A DNA stretch of 64,000 bases from Methylobacterium gnaphalii (GCF_007992215.1 NZ_BJZV01000017.1:1-64000); one strand, 5' to 3'; counted from the first letter of the stretch, positions 7,764-18,332 are shown. Notes: generated from the sequence alone by a model not told the origin. Translations and numbers: made by a program.

Positions 7764-7848
7764 TGGTGCCCAGGAGAGGACTCGAACCTCCACCTCTTGC
7801 AAGACTGGTACCTGAAACCAGCGCGTCTACCAATTCCGCCACCTGGGC
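7764..7848 (-). tRNA. tRNA-Leu (anticodon CAG)
   Basis: An 85-nt class II tRNA with a GCCCAGG acceptor stem pairing with CCTGGGC, a TTCGAGTCC T-arm, a long variable arm and an encoded CCA. The anticodon loop TTCAGGT between CTGGT and ACCAG gives anticodon CAG, reading CUG. It is the presumed integration site of the prophage: the integrase gene ends right beside the tRNA 3' end, so the tRNA was kept intact by the phage copy. Confidence 0.95.
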
Positions 7849-8084
7849 GTGCGGGCCGGGCACTGGGCCGGGGCTCGAACGTGGGCACCGTTTAGGGGTG
7901 AGCGGAGGTGGCGTCAATCGGGTGTTTGCAGAGGGAGTGCGGGTGTTGCACGAGCCCCACGCGACGGCCTCTGGCACTTCCGCCGGTTTCGTGTATGTAT
8001 CCGCCCGCCTCGACCCGGCATCGGGCGGGGCTTGAACCGCTTGCGTACGACCCTGCTGGACGACATCCCGGCATCGGCCGAGCC

Positions 8085-8101
8085 GCAGGCTTGAAGCCTG
8101 C
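8085..8101 (+). promoter_or_regulatory. Hairpin in rpsO leader, possible S15 autoregulatory site
   Basis: The sequence GCAGGCTT-G-AAGCCTGC is a perfect inverted repeat (8-bp arms, one central base) about 50 nt upstream of the rpsO start. S15 represses its own translation by binding leader structures in several bacteria, including an alphaproteobacterium, but the structures differ between groups. I cannot show that this hairpin is the binding site. Nothing else is recognisable between the tRNA and rpsO (7849-8151). Confidence 0.3.
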
Positions 8102-8151
8102 CTCACGAGGCGGACGCTTCTTCCGACACACTACAACCCGAAAGGCCAGCG

Positions 8152-8421
8152 ATGTCGATCTCGGCAGAGCGCAAGACCGCGCTCATCAAGGAATACGCCA
8201 CGGGTGGCAAGGATACCGGTTCGCCGGAGGTCCAGATCGCCATCCTCACCGAGCGGATCACCAACCTGACCGCTCACTTCAAGACCCACGGCAAGGACAA
8301 CCATTCCCGCCGCGGCCTCCTGAAGATGGTCTCGCAGCGCCGCTCGCTGCTCGACTACGTCAAGCGCAAGGACGAGCCGCGCTACCGCTCGCTGATCGAG
8401 CGCCTCGGCATCCGCCGCTAA
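8152..8421 (+). CDS. rpsO: 30S ribosomal protein S15
   Basis: The 89-residue length and sequence are those of bacterial S15: the conserved [15 protein letters not shown] helix, [16 protein letters not shown] and the basic end [17 protein letters not shown]15 binds the central domain of 16S rRNA (helices 20-22) early in small-subunit assembly. A GAAAGG ribosome-binding site precedes the ATG. The next gene is pnp, the widespread rpsO-pnp order; a strong hairpin terminator between them suggests partial termination. Confidence 0.98.
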   Translation: MSISAERKTALIKEYATGGKDTGSPEVQIAILTERITNLTAHFKTHGKDNHSRRGLLKMVSQRRSLLDYVKRKDEPRYRSLIERLGIRR

Positions 8422-8432
8422 GACGACCGACG

Positions 8433-8462
8433 CGCGGCTCCGCCAAAACGGGGCCGCGTTTT
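8433..8462 (+). terminator. rpsO terminator
   Basis: A 10-bp GC-rich stem (8433-8442 with 8449-8458, one G-U pair) with a CCAAAA loop is followed by TTTT. It lies 12 bp after the rpsO stop and separates rpsO from pnp. Confidence 0.75.
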
Positions 8463-8629
8463 GCCAAGGGCCGTCCGGGCATGGGCTCGGCCGGCCATCC
8501 TGACGGGCCGCTTCGAGGCGCGACGGTCAGGGCAGGATCATCAGCCACTTCCGATGACGGAAGTCGCTGATCGTCTTGCCTCTGGCGGCGCTGGGCCGAG
8601 CCCGACCGCATGCATGAAGGCAGAAAAGA

Positions 8630-10852
<2,223 letters not shown>

Positions 10853-10878
10853 GGCTTTCGCTCAATCGATCTGATGAA

Positions 10879-10905
10879 GCGCGGTCCGAAAGGGCCGCGC
10901 TTTTT
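10879..10905 (+). terminator. pnp terminator
   Basis: A 9-bp stem (10879-10887 with 10892-10900, one G-U) closes a GAAA tetraloop and is followed by TTTTT. This is a textbook Rho-independent terminator directly downstream of pnp. Confidence 0.9.
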
Positions 10906-10942
10906 CTTTGGTGCCCGTCGAGGCGGCGTGGCGCAGGGGACC

Positions 10943-11446
10943 CTACCGACGCGAGGTCCTTTGAGGCGGTAGCTGGAAATCGCCCTGCCACGTGCCAGAG
11001 AACTCCGTCGGCGAGCTGTATGCGACCGAGAACTGGCCACGACCCTTCAGTCCGTTGAACTCTCCCTTCCCCCTCACCGCGTGGAACGCCCCCTCCGCGG
11101 TCACGCGTCCTGTAGCGTCGGTCGACAGGGTCCCGGTGTAGGGGCTGCTGGTCGAGCCGTTTGCCGTGACGAAGACGATGGTGCCCTTCATGGCGCCCTG
11201 CCCGTTCTTGAGCACGGCCATGTCCTTGATGCGGACGGTTGCGCCGTCGAGGGGCGTGCCGGGTCCCGCATTGGTGCCCGAGGCGGTCCTCGAGATCCGG
11301 ACTTGACCGGCCGCGCCCATGGGTTGCGCGGCCTGGCCGTCGACTTGGGCACTGAACGTGCCACCCATCGGCATCGCGGACGCCGTAGGAGCCAGAGCGA
11401 AGAGCGCGACGAGCGCCGTGGCGGGAGCGAGTGCGGTGCAGGACAT
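10943..11446 (-). CDS. Exported protein of unknown function
   Basis: The product has 167 residues with a signal peptide (MSCTALAPATALVALFALAP, cleavage near ASA-MPMGG) and a mature domain rich in Gly, Thr and Ser with alternating hydrophobic residues, suggesting a beta-sandwich or barrel. It has no Cys beyond the signal peptide. I recognise no family. GGAGA precedes ATG 11446. It is transcribed away from a winged-helix/TPR regulator 171 bp away, and the shared intergenic region carries phased CTGA repeats, so it is the natural candidate target of that regulator. Confidence 0.7.
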   Translation of the reverse strand: MSCTALAPATALVALFALAPTASAMPMGGTFSAQVDGQAAQPMGAAGQVRISRTASGTNAGPGTPLDGATVRIKDMAVLKNGQGAMKGTIVFVTANGSTSSPYTGTLSTDATGRVTAEGAFHAVRGKGEFNGLKGRGQFSVAYSSPTEFSGTWQGDFQLPPQRTSRR

Positions 11447-11529
11447 CGGAAGTCTCCGTGAATACGTGATCGAACGACGGGGTCTGCCCATCGATGGATA
11501 CAGGTTAGGGGTGGGAGCGGCGAGGTGTC

Positions 11530-11586
11530 CTGAAGCTCTTCTGAGAGACGCTGAGCAATTCCTGAAAAGATCTGATACCGTTCTGA
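11530..11586. promoter_or_regulatory. Six CTGA direct repeats with helical phasing
   Basis: CTGA occurs at 11530, 11541, 11551, 11562, 11572 and 11583, giving spacings of 11, 10, 11, 10 and 11 bp, exactly one per helical turn. Flanks are often TC/TT before and A or G after (TCCTGAAG, TTCTGAGA, TCCTGAAA, TTCTGAAT). OmpR/PhoB-type winged-helix proteins bind direct repeats with this period. The array ends 32 bp before the start of the winged-helix regulator at 11618 and begins 84 bp from the divergent start at 11446, so it could control both. Confidence 0.6.
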
Positions 11587-11617
11587 ATCGGAGACTGTCT
11601 CGCTCGCAGCCCAGGCC

Positions 11618-13162
11618 ATGATGGACAGAATTGTCCTCGACGACGTGGTGGTGGATCTCCATCGAGGGCAAGTGTTCGCTCGCAACGGCGATCGCCTCGA
11701 CCTGCGGCCGCGCGCCTTTGCCGTTCTGCGTCGTCTCGCTATCCGGCCCTGCGAACTCGTGAGCAAGGACGAGCTTCTCTCCGAGTGTTGGCCCGACGTC
11801 GTCGTCACCGAAGATTCGCTGACGCAATGCATCTCCGAGATCCGCAGGGTGCTGGGCGACCGTGGGCGCGACCTCGTGCGCACGGTCCCGCGTCGTGGCT
11901 ACGTGCTGACGCCCCCCGATGCGCCGGCCGTGCCGCGCGCCGATTCAGGACCGCCGCCGGGCCGGTTCTGGCAGCCGATCGCGGTGCTTCCCTTCGACTC
12001 TTTCGACAGTGAGCGGCCGGGTTTTGCCGGTCTCGGGGCCGGGTTCGCGGAAGACCTGACGACCGAACTCGCGCGCAACCGGCACCTGACGGTGATCGCG
12101 CGCCAGAGTGCCTTCTCAGCCTGTACCCGCGCTGGGACTGCCGCCGAGATCGCGCAGATGCTGGGCGCGCGCTACGTCCTGGAGGGCAGCCTTCGGCATG
12201 CGGGCGACGACATCATCGTCAACGCGCAGCTCATCGATGGCCGCGACAGCCGCCATGTTTGGGCCGAGCGCCACATGTTGCCGGCCCATCGCTTCTTCGT
12301 CATGCAGGATGCGTTGATCGCACGCATCGTCAGCGCCCTGTTCTCGGAGTTGCGCGAGGCGGAGCAGCTTGCGAGCCTCTCCGGTCCCACCGCGTCGCTC
12401 GGTGCCCATGACCTGACCATGCGGGCCATTGCCCATCTCAACCAGTTCAGCCGGCACGACATGCTTCTGGCCCACGCGACGGTGGAGCGTGCGCTCGCGC
12501 TCGATCCCAGCTTCTCCACGGCGCACAGCGTCAAGGGAATAGCTGCGGCGACGGATGCAGCGCTGGCGATATCGGGCACGCTCGGCCCCGAGATCGTGCC
12601 GGCGGCGGAAGCCGCGATCAGGCGGGGCCTCGAATTGAACCCGGCGAGCCCGATAGGACATCGCGCGCTCGGCTATACCCTGACCCTGCAGGGGCACTAT
12701 CAGGATGGGCTGGAAGCGTCGCTGCGCAGCCTCGCCTTGGCGCCGCACGACGCCGGCAGCTTCGCCTTTCTGTCGATCGCTCAGACGGCGGTGGGTCTCT
12801 ACGACGTGGCGCAAGCAAATGCGGAGAAGGCACTCGATCTCAGCCCGGTCGCGGCGGCGACGTTCCATGTCGCGGCGGCCAGCGCCCATTACGCCTTCGA
12901 CCGCTACGAGGAGGCTGCCCGTTATGCCACCGCAGCAGCCGAGCGGAGTCCTGGCTACACCATCGCCTATGCCCTCGGCGCTGCTGCCGATGCTGCGCGC
13001 GGCCGCACGGAGCTGGCCGCGGCCCGGATCGCGGCCCTGCGGCGCGTCAGCCCCGGTTTTGGCCTGCATAGCCTGCGCTTGGCGACGATCTACGGGAGCG
13101 ATACCGAACTCTCTCGGAGGTTCGTGGAAGCACTGCAACGCTGCGGGCTGCCGGGAACGTGA
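11618..13162 (+). CDS. Winged-helix transcriptional regulator with TPR domain
   Basis: The product has 514 residues. Residues 1-100 are an OmpR/CadC-type winged helix (LRPRAFAVLRRLA, then LSECWPDVVVTEDSLTQCIS and RTVPRRGYVL). Residues 115-235 resemble the TolB-like/FlgO-like domain seen in adenylate-cyclase-type TPR proteins (IAVLPFDSFD, then ARYVLEGSLR). Residues 260-500 form TPR-like helical repeats that would sense a protein or ligand. No membrane segment is seen, so it should be cytoplasmic. ATG 11618 and 11621 are both possible starts. The six phased CTGA repeats directly upstream are a good candidate binding site and imply autoregulation. Confidence 0.8.
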   Translation: MMDRIVLDDVVVDLHRGQVFARNGDRLDLRPRAFAVLRRLAIRPCELVSKDELLSECWPDVVVTEDSLTQCISEIRRVLGDRGRDLVRTVPRRGYVLTPPDAPAVPRADSGPPPGRFWQPIAVLPFDSFDSERPGFAGLGAGFAEDLTTELARNRHLTVIARQSAFSACTRAGTAAEIAQMLGARYVLEGSLRHAGDDIIVNAQLIDGRDSRHVWAERHMLPAHRFFVMQDALIARIVSALFSELREAEQLASLSGPTASLGAHDLTMRAIAHLNQFSRHDMLLAHATVERALALDPSFSTAHSVKGIAAATDAALAISGTLGPEIVPAAEAAIRRGLELNPASPIGHRALGYTLTLQGHYQDGLEASLRSLALAPHDAGSFAFLSIAQTAVGLYDVAQANAEKALDLSPVAAATFHVAAASAHYAFDRYEEAARYATAAAERSPGYTIAYALGAAADAARGRTELAAARIAALRRVSPGFGLHSLRLATIYGSDTELSRRFVEALQRCGLPGT

Positions 13163-13333
13163 CCGTCGATCGCCGAGGCTGAGACCCCGATTGGCCAAGC
13201 CTCATGTCGTGTGAGTTCATGGACCGAGCCGTTCTCGTCGCTCGATCAGCCGGCCGGGCTGCCGTATCGTCGAGACAAGGCCGGCGTGGCCTGGACCTGG
13301 CCGCAGTCGCTGCCTGATCCGACCTGGGGAGAC

Positions 13334-13999
13334 ATGATGACCGACCTCGTCTTCTACACCAACCCGATGTCCCGCCGCCGGATCGTGCGCTGGGCACTGG
13401 AGGAGGTCGGACAGCCCTACTAGACGGAGATCCTGGACTTCCGCGGCGCGCATAAATCGCCCGCGTATCTGGCCATCAACCCGATGGGGAAGGTGCCGGC
13501 GATCGTCCATGGCGGCACCGTTGTGACGGAATGCGCGGCGATCTGCGCCTATCTCGCCGACGCTTTTCCGCAGGCCGGGCTCGCGCCGGCATCTGGCGAC
13601 CGGGCGCGAGGCGACTATTACCGCTGGCTGTTCTTCGCCGCCGGCCCGCTCGAGGCAGCGGTCGTCAACAAGATGCTCAAGGTCCAGGTGCCGGACGATC
13701 CGCGGATGCGCGGGATGGTGGGCTACGGGAGCCTGGAGGCAGTGCTCGACACAATCGAGGGTACGGTCTCGAAGACCGAATACCTCGCGGGCGACCGCTT
13801 CAGCGCGGCCGACCTCTATGTCGGCGCGCATCTCGGCTGGGGAATGCAGTTCGGCACGATCCCGAAGCGACGGGCCTTCGAGTCCTATGCCGGCCGGCTC
13901 TCCGGGCGGCCCGCCGCAGTGCGGGCGCGGGAGATCGACGATGCGCTGCTCGCCGAGCAGAATTCGGCGGGCGGCGCAGCGTCTCGTTATCCCACCTAG
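13334..13999 (+). pseudogene. Glutathione S-transferase gene with internal amber stop
   Basis: The frame from ATG 13334 (GGGGAG upstream) encodes a full-length GST: an N-terminal thioredoxin-like domain (VFYTNPMSRRRIVRWALEE, then NPMGKVPAIVHGG and ECAAICAYLAD) and a helical C-terminal domain ending SRYPT. Codon 30 at 13421-13423 is TAG, between GQPY and TEILDF; relatives usually have Glu, so GAG-to-TAG is the likely change. No other damage is visible, so the mutation may be recent, or a sequencing error. A restart at ATG 13484 would lack the glutathione-binding part. Confidence 0.8.
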
Positions 14000-14145
14000 C
14001 CATTTCAGGATGAGGCAGTCGGGTCGTTGCAGGGCTGCCAGTCCGGCGGTGCCTGGAACGCTCCAGTCCGGTCCGCGTTCGACCGGCTCGAACCTGATGG
14101 TCCGCGTCGCGTGACCATCGTCACAGGATCAGGAGCGCACGCCCG

Positions 14146-14379
14146 ATGGCGAATGAGATGATCGAGGACATTTTCAGCGGTGAGCCGAATATCGGGTTCA
14201 CGGAGCGGGCCGTCTCGGTGGCGCTCGGCCTCGGCATTGCCGCGGCTGCAGCGCAGCCTCGCCCGAACAAGTGGCTCAGTCTCGCCGCCCTCGTCATCGG
14301 TGTCGGCCTCGCCGTGCGCGGCGCCACGGGTCATTGCCCGGTTAAGGCGATCTCTGGCGAAGGTACTCCGCAGGTGTGA
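14146..14379 (+). CDS. DUF2892-type small membrane protein
   Basis: The 77-residue product has two hydrophobic helices (about 22-38 and 43-60) around a short turn, preceded by NIGFTERAVSVALG and followed by GATGHCPVKA. This is the pattern of the DUF2892/YgaP-type inner-membrane domain, whose function is not settled. It stands alone between the broken GST gene and a hairpin terminator. Confidence 0.75.
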   Translation: MANEMIEDIFSGEPNIGFTERAVSVALGLGIAAAAAQPRPNKWLSLAALVIGVGLAVRGATGHCPVKAISGEGTPQV

Positions 14380-14406
14380 GGTACGGCATCGCCAACGCCG
14401 GGTAGC

Positions 14407-14470
14407 GATCCAGGGCCCATGGGCCGACCGTTCACCGTATGATCCTGGATTGCTTCGCCCTGTTCGCAAT
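14407..14470. repeat. REP-like intergenic repeat
   Basis: Inverted arms ATCCAGG/CCTGGAT (14408-14414 and 14444-14450) are followed by ATTGCTTCG...CGCAATGACG, a motif found in many intergenic regions of Methylobacterium and Bradyrhizobium. A worn copy lies near 16520-16545. Confidence 0.5.
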
Positions 14471-14483
14471 GACGACGACTAAA

Positions 14484-14520
14484 GAAGAAGGGCGTCGGAT
14501 CCGATCCGGCGCCCTTCTTC
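14484..14520. terminator. Hairpin terminator between convergent genes
   Basis: A perfect 11-bp stem (14484-14494 with 14510-14520, GAAGAAGGGCG and its complement) with a 15-nt loop lies between the DUF2892 gene and the convergent GlsB-like gene. Its A/T-rich outer stem suits termination from both sides, though the T tracts are short. Confidence 0.6.
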
Positions 14521-14539
14521 GTCACACATCTCCGAGCCG

Positions 14540-14806
14540 TCAGAGCGAGGTCGACCGGCTGCGGTTGGCGATGAAGCCGTAGATCAGCAGCACGACGATC
14601 GCGCCGACCACGGCGCCGATGAAGCCCGCGCCCTGGTTCGGCCCGTACCAGCCGAGCGCCTGGCCGAGGAAGGTTGCGACAAAGGCGCCGACGATGCCGA
14701 GGATGGTCGTCATAATGAAGCCTGACGGCTCGTTGTCGCCCGGCATGAGGAACTTCGCGACGACGCCGGCCAGGAAGCCGATGATGATGGTCCAGATGAT
14801 GCCCAT
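14540..14806 (-). CDS. GlsB/YeaQ/YmgE-family stress membrane protein
   Basis: The 88-residue product has three hydrophobic segments (about 2-18, 29-46 and 56-78) with the family pattern GIIWTIIIGFLAGVVAKFLMPG, then GIVGAFVATFLG and GAVVGAIVVLLIYG. These small inner-membrane proteins are linked to general stress or acid response. ATG 14806 is preferred (GGACA upstream, matches family length) over an in-frame ATG 27 bp earlier. Confidence 0.85.
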   Translation of the reverse strand: MGIIWTIIIGFLAGVVAKFLMPGDNEPSGFIMTTILGIVGAFVATFLGQALGWYGPNQGAGFIGAVVGAIVVLLIYGFIANRSRSTSL

Positions 14807-15028
14807 GGCTGACGTGTCCTCGAAGTAAGCCAAAACGCGGCCTCGCAGGATGCGACTTGGCCGTAGCGTGCCTCAAAAACGCGGCTCCCGCCCCCGGAGT
14901 TGCGGTCTCTCGCGAATTTGTGTCGCGATGCGGCAAGGCTCTGGGCAGCGCTGAAAAGCCTCTTTACGGCAGGCGCCCGAAGGCTTCACAGAACGCGCGG
15001 TGTTTCAGCAAGAGGTCCCTCCCCCGCG

Positions 15029-15388
15029 ATGACGATTGAGCGTTTCGAAAAAGGCCCGCGCATGTGCCAGTCCGCCGCCCATGGCGACATGGTCTATCTC
15101 GCAGGGCAGGTCGCGGCTCAGCCTGAAGGCGCCGGCGTCACCGCGCAGACGGAGCAGGTGCTGGCTCAGATCGACAAGCTGCTCGCTGCTGCCGGCAGCG
15201 ACAAGAGCCGCATCCTCACGGCGACGATCTACCTCGCCGACATCGCCACTTTCGGCGAGATGAACGCGGCCTGGGACGCCTGGGTCGACCGGAACGAGCC
15301 CCCTGCCCGCGCCACCGTCGAGGCCAAGCTCGCCACCCCGGCCTATCTCGTCGAGGTGGTTGTGGTCGCTACGCGGTCCGCGCGATGA
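15029..15388 (+). CDS. RidA/YjgF-family protein
   Basis: The product has 119 residues. The core GDMVYLAGQVA and the C-terminal RATVEAKLATPAYLVEVVVVA match the RidA family; the Arg in PPARATVEA aligns with the imine-binding Arg. Active members hydrolyse reactive enamine/imine intermediates released by PLP enzymes. The stop overlaps the ATG of the potF-like gene (ATGA), so the two are probably co-translated, suggesting a link to polyamine or amine catabolism. Upstream 14834-15028 holds nothing I recognise. Confidence 0.85.
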   Translation: MTIERFEKGPRMCQSAAHGDMVYLAGQVAAQPEGAGVTAQTEQVLAQIDKLLAAAGSDKSRILTATIYLADIATFGEMNAAWDAWVDRNEPPARATVEAKLATPAYLVEVVVVATRSAR

Positions 15389-16494
15389 AAAGCCCCGCTC
15401 TCGGCCGGACCCTCGTCGCCGCCTTCGCGCTCGCCGCGCTAGCGCTCGGCGGGCCGGTTCGTGCCGCGGAGCGGGTGATCAACATCTACAACTGGTCGGA
15501 CTACATCGACCCGAAGGTGCTGGACGACTTCACCAAGGAGACCGGCATCAAGGTCGTCTACGACACCTATGACAGCAACGAGGTGCTCGAGACCAAGCTG
15601 CTCGCCGGCAAGTCCGGCTACGATGTCGTAGCGCCCTCCGGCCCCTTCCTGCAGCGGCTGATCAAGGCGGGCGTCTTCCAGCCCCTCGACAAGTCCAAGC
15701 TGACCAATCTCGGCAATGTCTGGCCCGACATCGCCGCACGGCTGCAGGCCTACGATCCCGGCAACGTCTTCGCCGTCGACTACATGTGGGGCACAACCGG
15801 CATCGGATTCAACGCCGGCATGGTCCGTGAGCGTCTCGGCAACGAGGCGGCCCTCAACTCCTGGAGCCTCGTGCTCAACCCGAGCACGATGAACAAGCTC
15901 AAGGAGTGCGGGGTGATGATGATCGACAGCCCCGAGGATCTGATCCCGTCGATCCTGCCGTTCTTCGGGCCGAAGATGGACCCGAAGCGCTGGGACGACA
16001 TCTCCAAGGTCACGGACGCGCTCTACAAGGTGCGCGGCTCGGTGCGGAAGTTCCACTCCTCCGAGTACATCAACGCGCTCGCCAACGGCGATATCTGCGT
16101 GGCGGTGGGCTATTCGGGCGACGTGCTGCAGGCAAGGAAGCGCGCCGAAGAGGCCAAGAACGACGTCAAGATCGAGTACGTGATCCCGAAGGAAGGCGCG
16201 GAGATGTGGTTCGACACCTTCGCCATCCCGAAGGACGCCCCGCATGCCGCCGACGCGCACGTCTTCCTGAACTACATGCTCCGGCCCGAGGTGGCGGCGG
16301 CGAACACGAATTTCGTCTCCTATGCCAGCGGCAACCTGCCGGCGAAGAAGCTGGTGAAACCGGAGATCCTGGCCAATCCGGGCATCTACCCAGACGATGC
16401 CACGTTGCAGCGGCTGGTCGTCAACACGGCCTGGCCGGACAACACGCAGCGCTTCGTGACGCGGCTCTGGACGCGGATACGGACGGGACGGTGA
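15385..16494 (+). CDS. Polyamine ABC transporter substrate-binding protein (PotF-like)
   Basis: The product has 369 residues with a signal peptide (to about AAE at 28) followed by the PotD/PotF signature VINIYNWSDYIDP. Binding-pocket regions DTYDSNEVLETKLLAG, YMWGTTGIGFN and VAVGYSGDVLQA are present, so a putrescine or related ligand is likely. It would act in the periplasm with a permease pair and an ATPase, none of which is adjacent. It is coupled to ridA upstream. A hairpin terminator for the opposite strand lies just downstream. Confidence 0.88.
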   Translation: MKSPALGRTLVAAFALAALALGGPVRAAERVINIYNWSDYIDPKVLDDFTKETGIKVVYDTYDSNEVLETKLLAGKSGYDVVAPSGPFLQRLIKAGVFQPLDKSKLTNLGNVWPDIAARLQAYDPGNVFAVDYMWGTTGIGFNAGMVRERLGNEAALNSWSLVLNPSTMNKLKECGVMMIDSPEDLIPSILPFFGPKMDPKRWDDISKVTDALYKVRGSVRKFHSSEYINALANGDICVAVGYSGDVLQARKRAEEAKNDVKIEYVIPKEGAEMWFDTFAIPKDAPHAADAHVFLNYMLRPEVAAANTNFVSYASGNLPAKKLVKPEILANPGIYPDDATLQRLVVNTAWPDNTQRFVTRLWTRIRTGR

Positions 16495-16545
16495 CCCGCG
16501 ACATTGGCGCGGTGGCCAAGGATTGTTTCGCTGCGGCGTGCAACG

Positions 16546-16573
16546 AAAAGGCCCGGCACTCGCGCACCGGGCC
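16546..16573 (-). terminator. Terminator of the DUF3597 gene
   Basis: A 7-bp stem (16550-16556 with 16567-16573, GGCCCGG/CCGGGCC) is followed on the minus strand by TTTT (16549-16546). It lies 26 bp past the stop of the minus-strand gene at 16599 and also faces the potF-like transcript. Confidence 0.7.
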
Positions 16574-16598
16574 ACCTCGCTGACAACAATACGAAAAA

Positions 16599-17027
16599 TC
16601 AGTCCTTGAGATCGGCCGGCACCTTGCCGCCATTCTCTTCGAGCTTCTTGATGACCTGCTTGTGCAGCCAGACGTTCATCGTGGCGGAGTCGTTCTTGTC
16701 GCCGGTGTAGTGCAGCTCGTCGGCGAGCTTCTGGCGGGCGCTGAGGCTGGAATCGAGGTCGATCAGCTTCAACAGGTCAACGATCGAGGTCTTCCAGTTC
16801 AGCTTCTGCGGGTTGTTGGCCGCGAGCTTGGCGAGGTTCGCCTCGATGTCGATCGAGCCGGGAGCCGCCGCGCCGCCGGTCGAGGCAGGCGCGTCACCCG
16901 CGGTCGGGGTGGCGGCAGGACCGCTCGACGTAGGCTGGGCCTGTGTCTCGGACGGATGTGCCTGGGCTTCGGAACTGCCCCCGAACGGGTGCAGGATCTT
17001 GCTGACGATGCTGCCGAGAAAGCTCAT
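16599..17027 (-). CDS. DUF3597-family protein
   Basis: The product has 142 residues: a short N-terminal amphipathic stretch (MSFLGSIVSKILHPFGG), an Ala/Pro/Thr-rich linker (about 20-60), and a conserved C-terminal domain (IDIEANLAKLAANNPQKLNWKTSIVDLLKLIDLDSS, split here around residue 80) typical of DUF3597, an uncharacterised family resembling LysM-linked proteins. AGGGAG precedes the ATG at 17027. It is monocistronic with its own terminator. Confidence 0.8.
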   Translation of the reverse strand: MSFLGSIVSKILHPFGGSSEAQAHPSETQAQPTSSGPAATPTAGDAPASTGGAAAPGSIDIEANLAKLAANNPQKLNWKTSIVDLLKLIDLDSSLSARQKLADELHYTGDKNDSATMNVWLHKQVIKKLEENGGKVPADLKD

Positions 17028-17266
17028 GGCCGACTCCCTGATATGGACGTGCCGCGCCGGGGATGCGCCGCGGCACCCGATCAACGAAACGGCCACGCTC
17101 CCTGTTCCCGGAGGATGGCCGCCACGCAGGCCGGGAGGGCGCCGGCCTTTGGAGGCCGGTGAGGGGTGCTGCGCAGGCTCCGTGTAGATTTGAGCAGGGC
17201 ATATTCGGGTTTGATGTTTCCGGATGCTGTGCCATGGGGGCCATGCAACAATCTTCGGAACGATCG

Positions 17267-18295
17267 ATGCGCCTCCTGATCAGCGCCCTGGCCGCTCTCG
17301 CCACCTTCGTCAGCCCCTTGGTCGCCCCCCTTCCCGCCTCCGCGCAGCAGGCACCGATCCCGGTGCGCGTCGGGGTGATCCCGGTGATCGGCGCTGCGCC
17401 GATCTTCGTCGCCCGCGGCGAGGGTTGGCTGAAGGAGGCTGGCCTCGAGCCGACCTTCACCACCTTCGAATCCGGCCCGAACATGATCCAGGCGCTCGCC
17501 TCGGGGACGATCGACGTCTACGTCGCCGGCATCGCGCCGCTGGCGGTCGCCCGTACCAAGGGCATCGATGTGCGCGTGGTTGCCGCCACTGCCATCGAGG
17601 AGATGGTGTTCGTGGCCGGGCCGAAGCTCGCCCCGTATTTCGCCGACGCGCCCAGCAAGGCCGAGGCCTTCAAGGCGTTCAAGGTCAAGGAGGGCCGCGT
17701 CGCGCGGCTGGCCACCCAACCGGCCGGCTCGGTGCCGAACACCACGCTGCAGCACTGGCTGTGGCAGGTGGCGAAGGCCGACAAGGCCGATGCCGAGATC
17801 GTGCCGATGGGCATCGACGCCACCCAGCAGGCGGTGCTCGCCGGGGCCATGGACGGCGCTTCGATCCGTGAGCCGGCGCTCACCATCGTCCAGCTGCGCA
17901 ACCCGGCGATCAAGCTGATTGCCACCGGCGGCGAGATGTTCCCGAACCAGCCGGGCACCGTGGTCGCGGTCTATGGCAAGTTCGCCGACATGAACCCGGC
18001 CGCTGTCGACGCCCTGGTCAAGGCGCTGGTGAAGTCGACCGAGCTCCTGAAGAGCGATCCGGCCAAGGCCGCGCCCCATGTCGAGGCGGCCTTGGGCAAG
18101 GGCATCACCGACGTTGCCACCATCCAGAAGGCGATCTCGTCGCCCGCCGCCCGCTTCGTCGCCGACCCGCGCGCGATCATCGAGGCGACCAAGGCGCTCC
18201 AGACCTACCAGGTCTCGATCGGCACCCTCGACAAGGAGGCGCCGACCGACGGGCTGTTCGATACCAAGCCGTACGAGAAGGCGGTGAAGCCCTGA
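17267..18295 (+). CDS. ABC transporter substrate-binding protein (nitrate/sulfonate/taurine type)
   Basis: The product has 342 residues. A signal peptide (MRLLISALAALATF...ASAQQ) is followed by VRVGVIPVIGAAPIFVARGEGWLKEAGLEP, the opening of SsuA/TauA-type binding proteins (quoted here in two overlapping parts of the same strand-helix unit). It would capture a small anion or aromatic sulfonate in the periplasm; the ligand cannot be told from sequence. Permease and ATPase genes follow, with a REP-like hairpin before the permease. ATG 17267 fits the signal peptide best; ATG 17234 is in frame. Confidence 0.85.
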   Translation: MRLLISALAALATFVSPLVAPLPASAQQAPIPVRVGVIPVIGAAPIFVARGEGWLKEAGLEPTFTTFESGPNMIQALASGTIDVYVAGIAPLAVARTKGIDVRVVAATAIEEMVFVAGPKLAPYFADAPSKAEAFKAFKVKEGRVARLATQPAGSVPNTTLQHWLWQVAKADKADAEIVPMGIDATQQAVLAGAMDGASIREPALTIVQLRNPAIKLIATGGEMFPNQPGTVVAVYGKFADMNPAAVDALVKALVKSTELLKSDPAKAAPHVEAALGKGITDVATIQKAISSPAARFVADPRAIIEATKALQTYQVSIGTLDKEAPTDGLFDTKPYEKAVKP

Positions 18296-18332
18296 ATGCC
18301 GGTGCCGCTCGACCGGCCACACCCCCGAGCGT

